Shown here one piece after another: positions 5,728 through 5,771 of a DNA stretch of 5,771 nucleotides. How positions within the stretch are numbered: position 1 is the first letter of the stretch; each line of letters starts with the position of its first letter. The stretch is from NCBI GenBank assembly GCA_900544245.1, contig UQUH01000073.1, forward strand, positions 1 to 5,771, in the 5' to 3' direction. The DNA comes from an uncultured Coriobacteriaceae bacterium. Its GTDB lineage: Bacteria > Actinomycetota > Coriobacteriia > Coriobacteriales > QAMH01. The notes under the pieces were generated by a model. It saw only the letters and a program-made list of their open reading frames with translations. It was not told the DNA's origin and did not search any database. The translations under genes and the position numbers were made by a program.

Positions 5728-5771
5728 CAGGTGCATCTGTCTCATTGGGAGTCATGAGACAGATGCACCTG
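5728..5771. repeat. Perfect 18-bp inverted repeat downstream of the operon (REP-like element or terminator)
   Basis: CAGGTGCATCTGTCTCAT (5728-5745) and ATGAGACAGATGCACCTG (5754-5771) are perfect inverted arms around the 8-base spacer 5746-5753. The repeat begins 16 bases after the MFS stop codon. Each arm is itself nearly palindromic: GACAGGTGCATCTGTC (5726-5741) matches its own reverse complement at 14 of 16 positions. Arms are only moderately G+C-rich and the window ends on the last paired base, so a following T-tract cannot be seen. It may be the operon terminator, a dispersed palindromic repeat, or both. Confidence 0.75.

Noticed and set aside
5728..5771. Firm call as an intrinsic terminator
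   Set aside because: The position fits, but no T-tract is visible because the window ends on the last stem base, and the nested symmetry also fits a dispersed repeat.
1..5771. CRISPR array, tRNA, rRNA, insertion sequence or riboswitch
   Set aside because: No regularly spaced direct repeats, no cloverleaf or T-loop pattern, no transposase and no sufficiently long structured leader were seen. The only intergenic spaces are 141 bp and the last 60 bp.

Overview
The window is G+C-rich by eye and gene-dense. It carries iron-sulfur-type enzymes related to the 2-hydroxyacyl-CoA dehydratase activators of anaerobes. Start codons follow strong purine-rich ribosome binding sites and genes overlap by a few bases. 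Together this suggests a high-G+C strict anaerobe. A gut-type Coriobacteriia (Eggerthellaceae-like actinobacterium) fits best, but that is an inference from composition and gene content, not a proven assignment.

Layout. Positions 1-1035 (minus strand) hold the N-terminal 345 residues of an alanine/glycine:cation symporter (AGCS family) that runs off the left edge. A 141-bp divergent intergenic region (1036-1176) holds a near-consensus sigma-70-type promoter for the symporter, a 7-bp dyad covering its -35 box, a second dyad further toward the plus-strand genes, and a strong Shine-Dalgarno for the first plus-strand gene. Positions 1177-5711 (plus strand) form a compact four-gene operon. Two paralogous 'CoA-enzyme activase-related' proteins (COG3580-like and COG3581-like) come first. 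A BadF/BadG/HgdC-type ATPase activator (COG1924-like) with a cysteine-rich tail follows, then a 14-helix MFS transporter of the EmrB/QacA (DHA2) type. The junctions are an 8-bp overlap, a 4-bp ATGA overlap and a 2-bp gap, so co-translation is likely. Positions 5728-5771 form a perfect 18-bp inverted repeat that ends exactly at the window edge.

How the genes may work together. The ATPase has the two cysteines expected to hold a [4Fe-4S] cluster between two subunits, and should use ATP to push low-potential electrons into a partner. The two upstream proteins share a C-terminal motif and each has a spaced three-cysteine pattern like the subunits of 2-hydroxyacyl-CoA dehydratases. The simplest reading is that they are that partner, as a two-subunit iron-sulfur protein. 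No classical dehydratase subunit, CoA-transferase or other pathway enzyme is visible, so the substrate is unknown. The co-transcribed MFS carrier may move the substrate or product. This split system is a known but functionally uncharacterised family; it is the most interesting content here.
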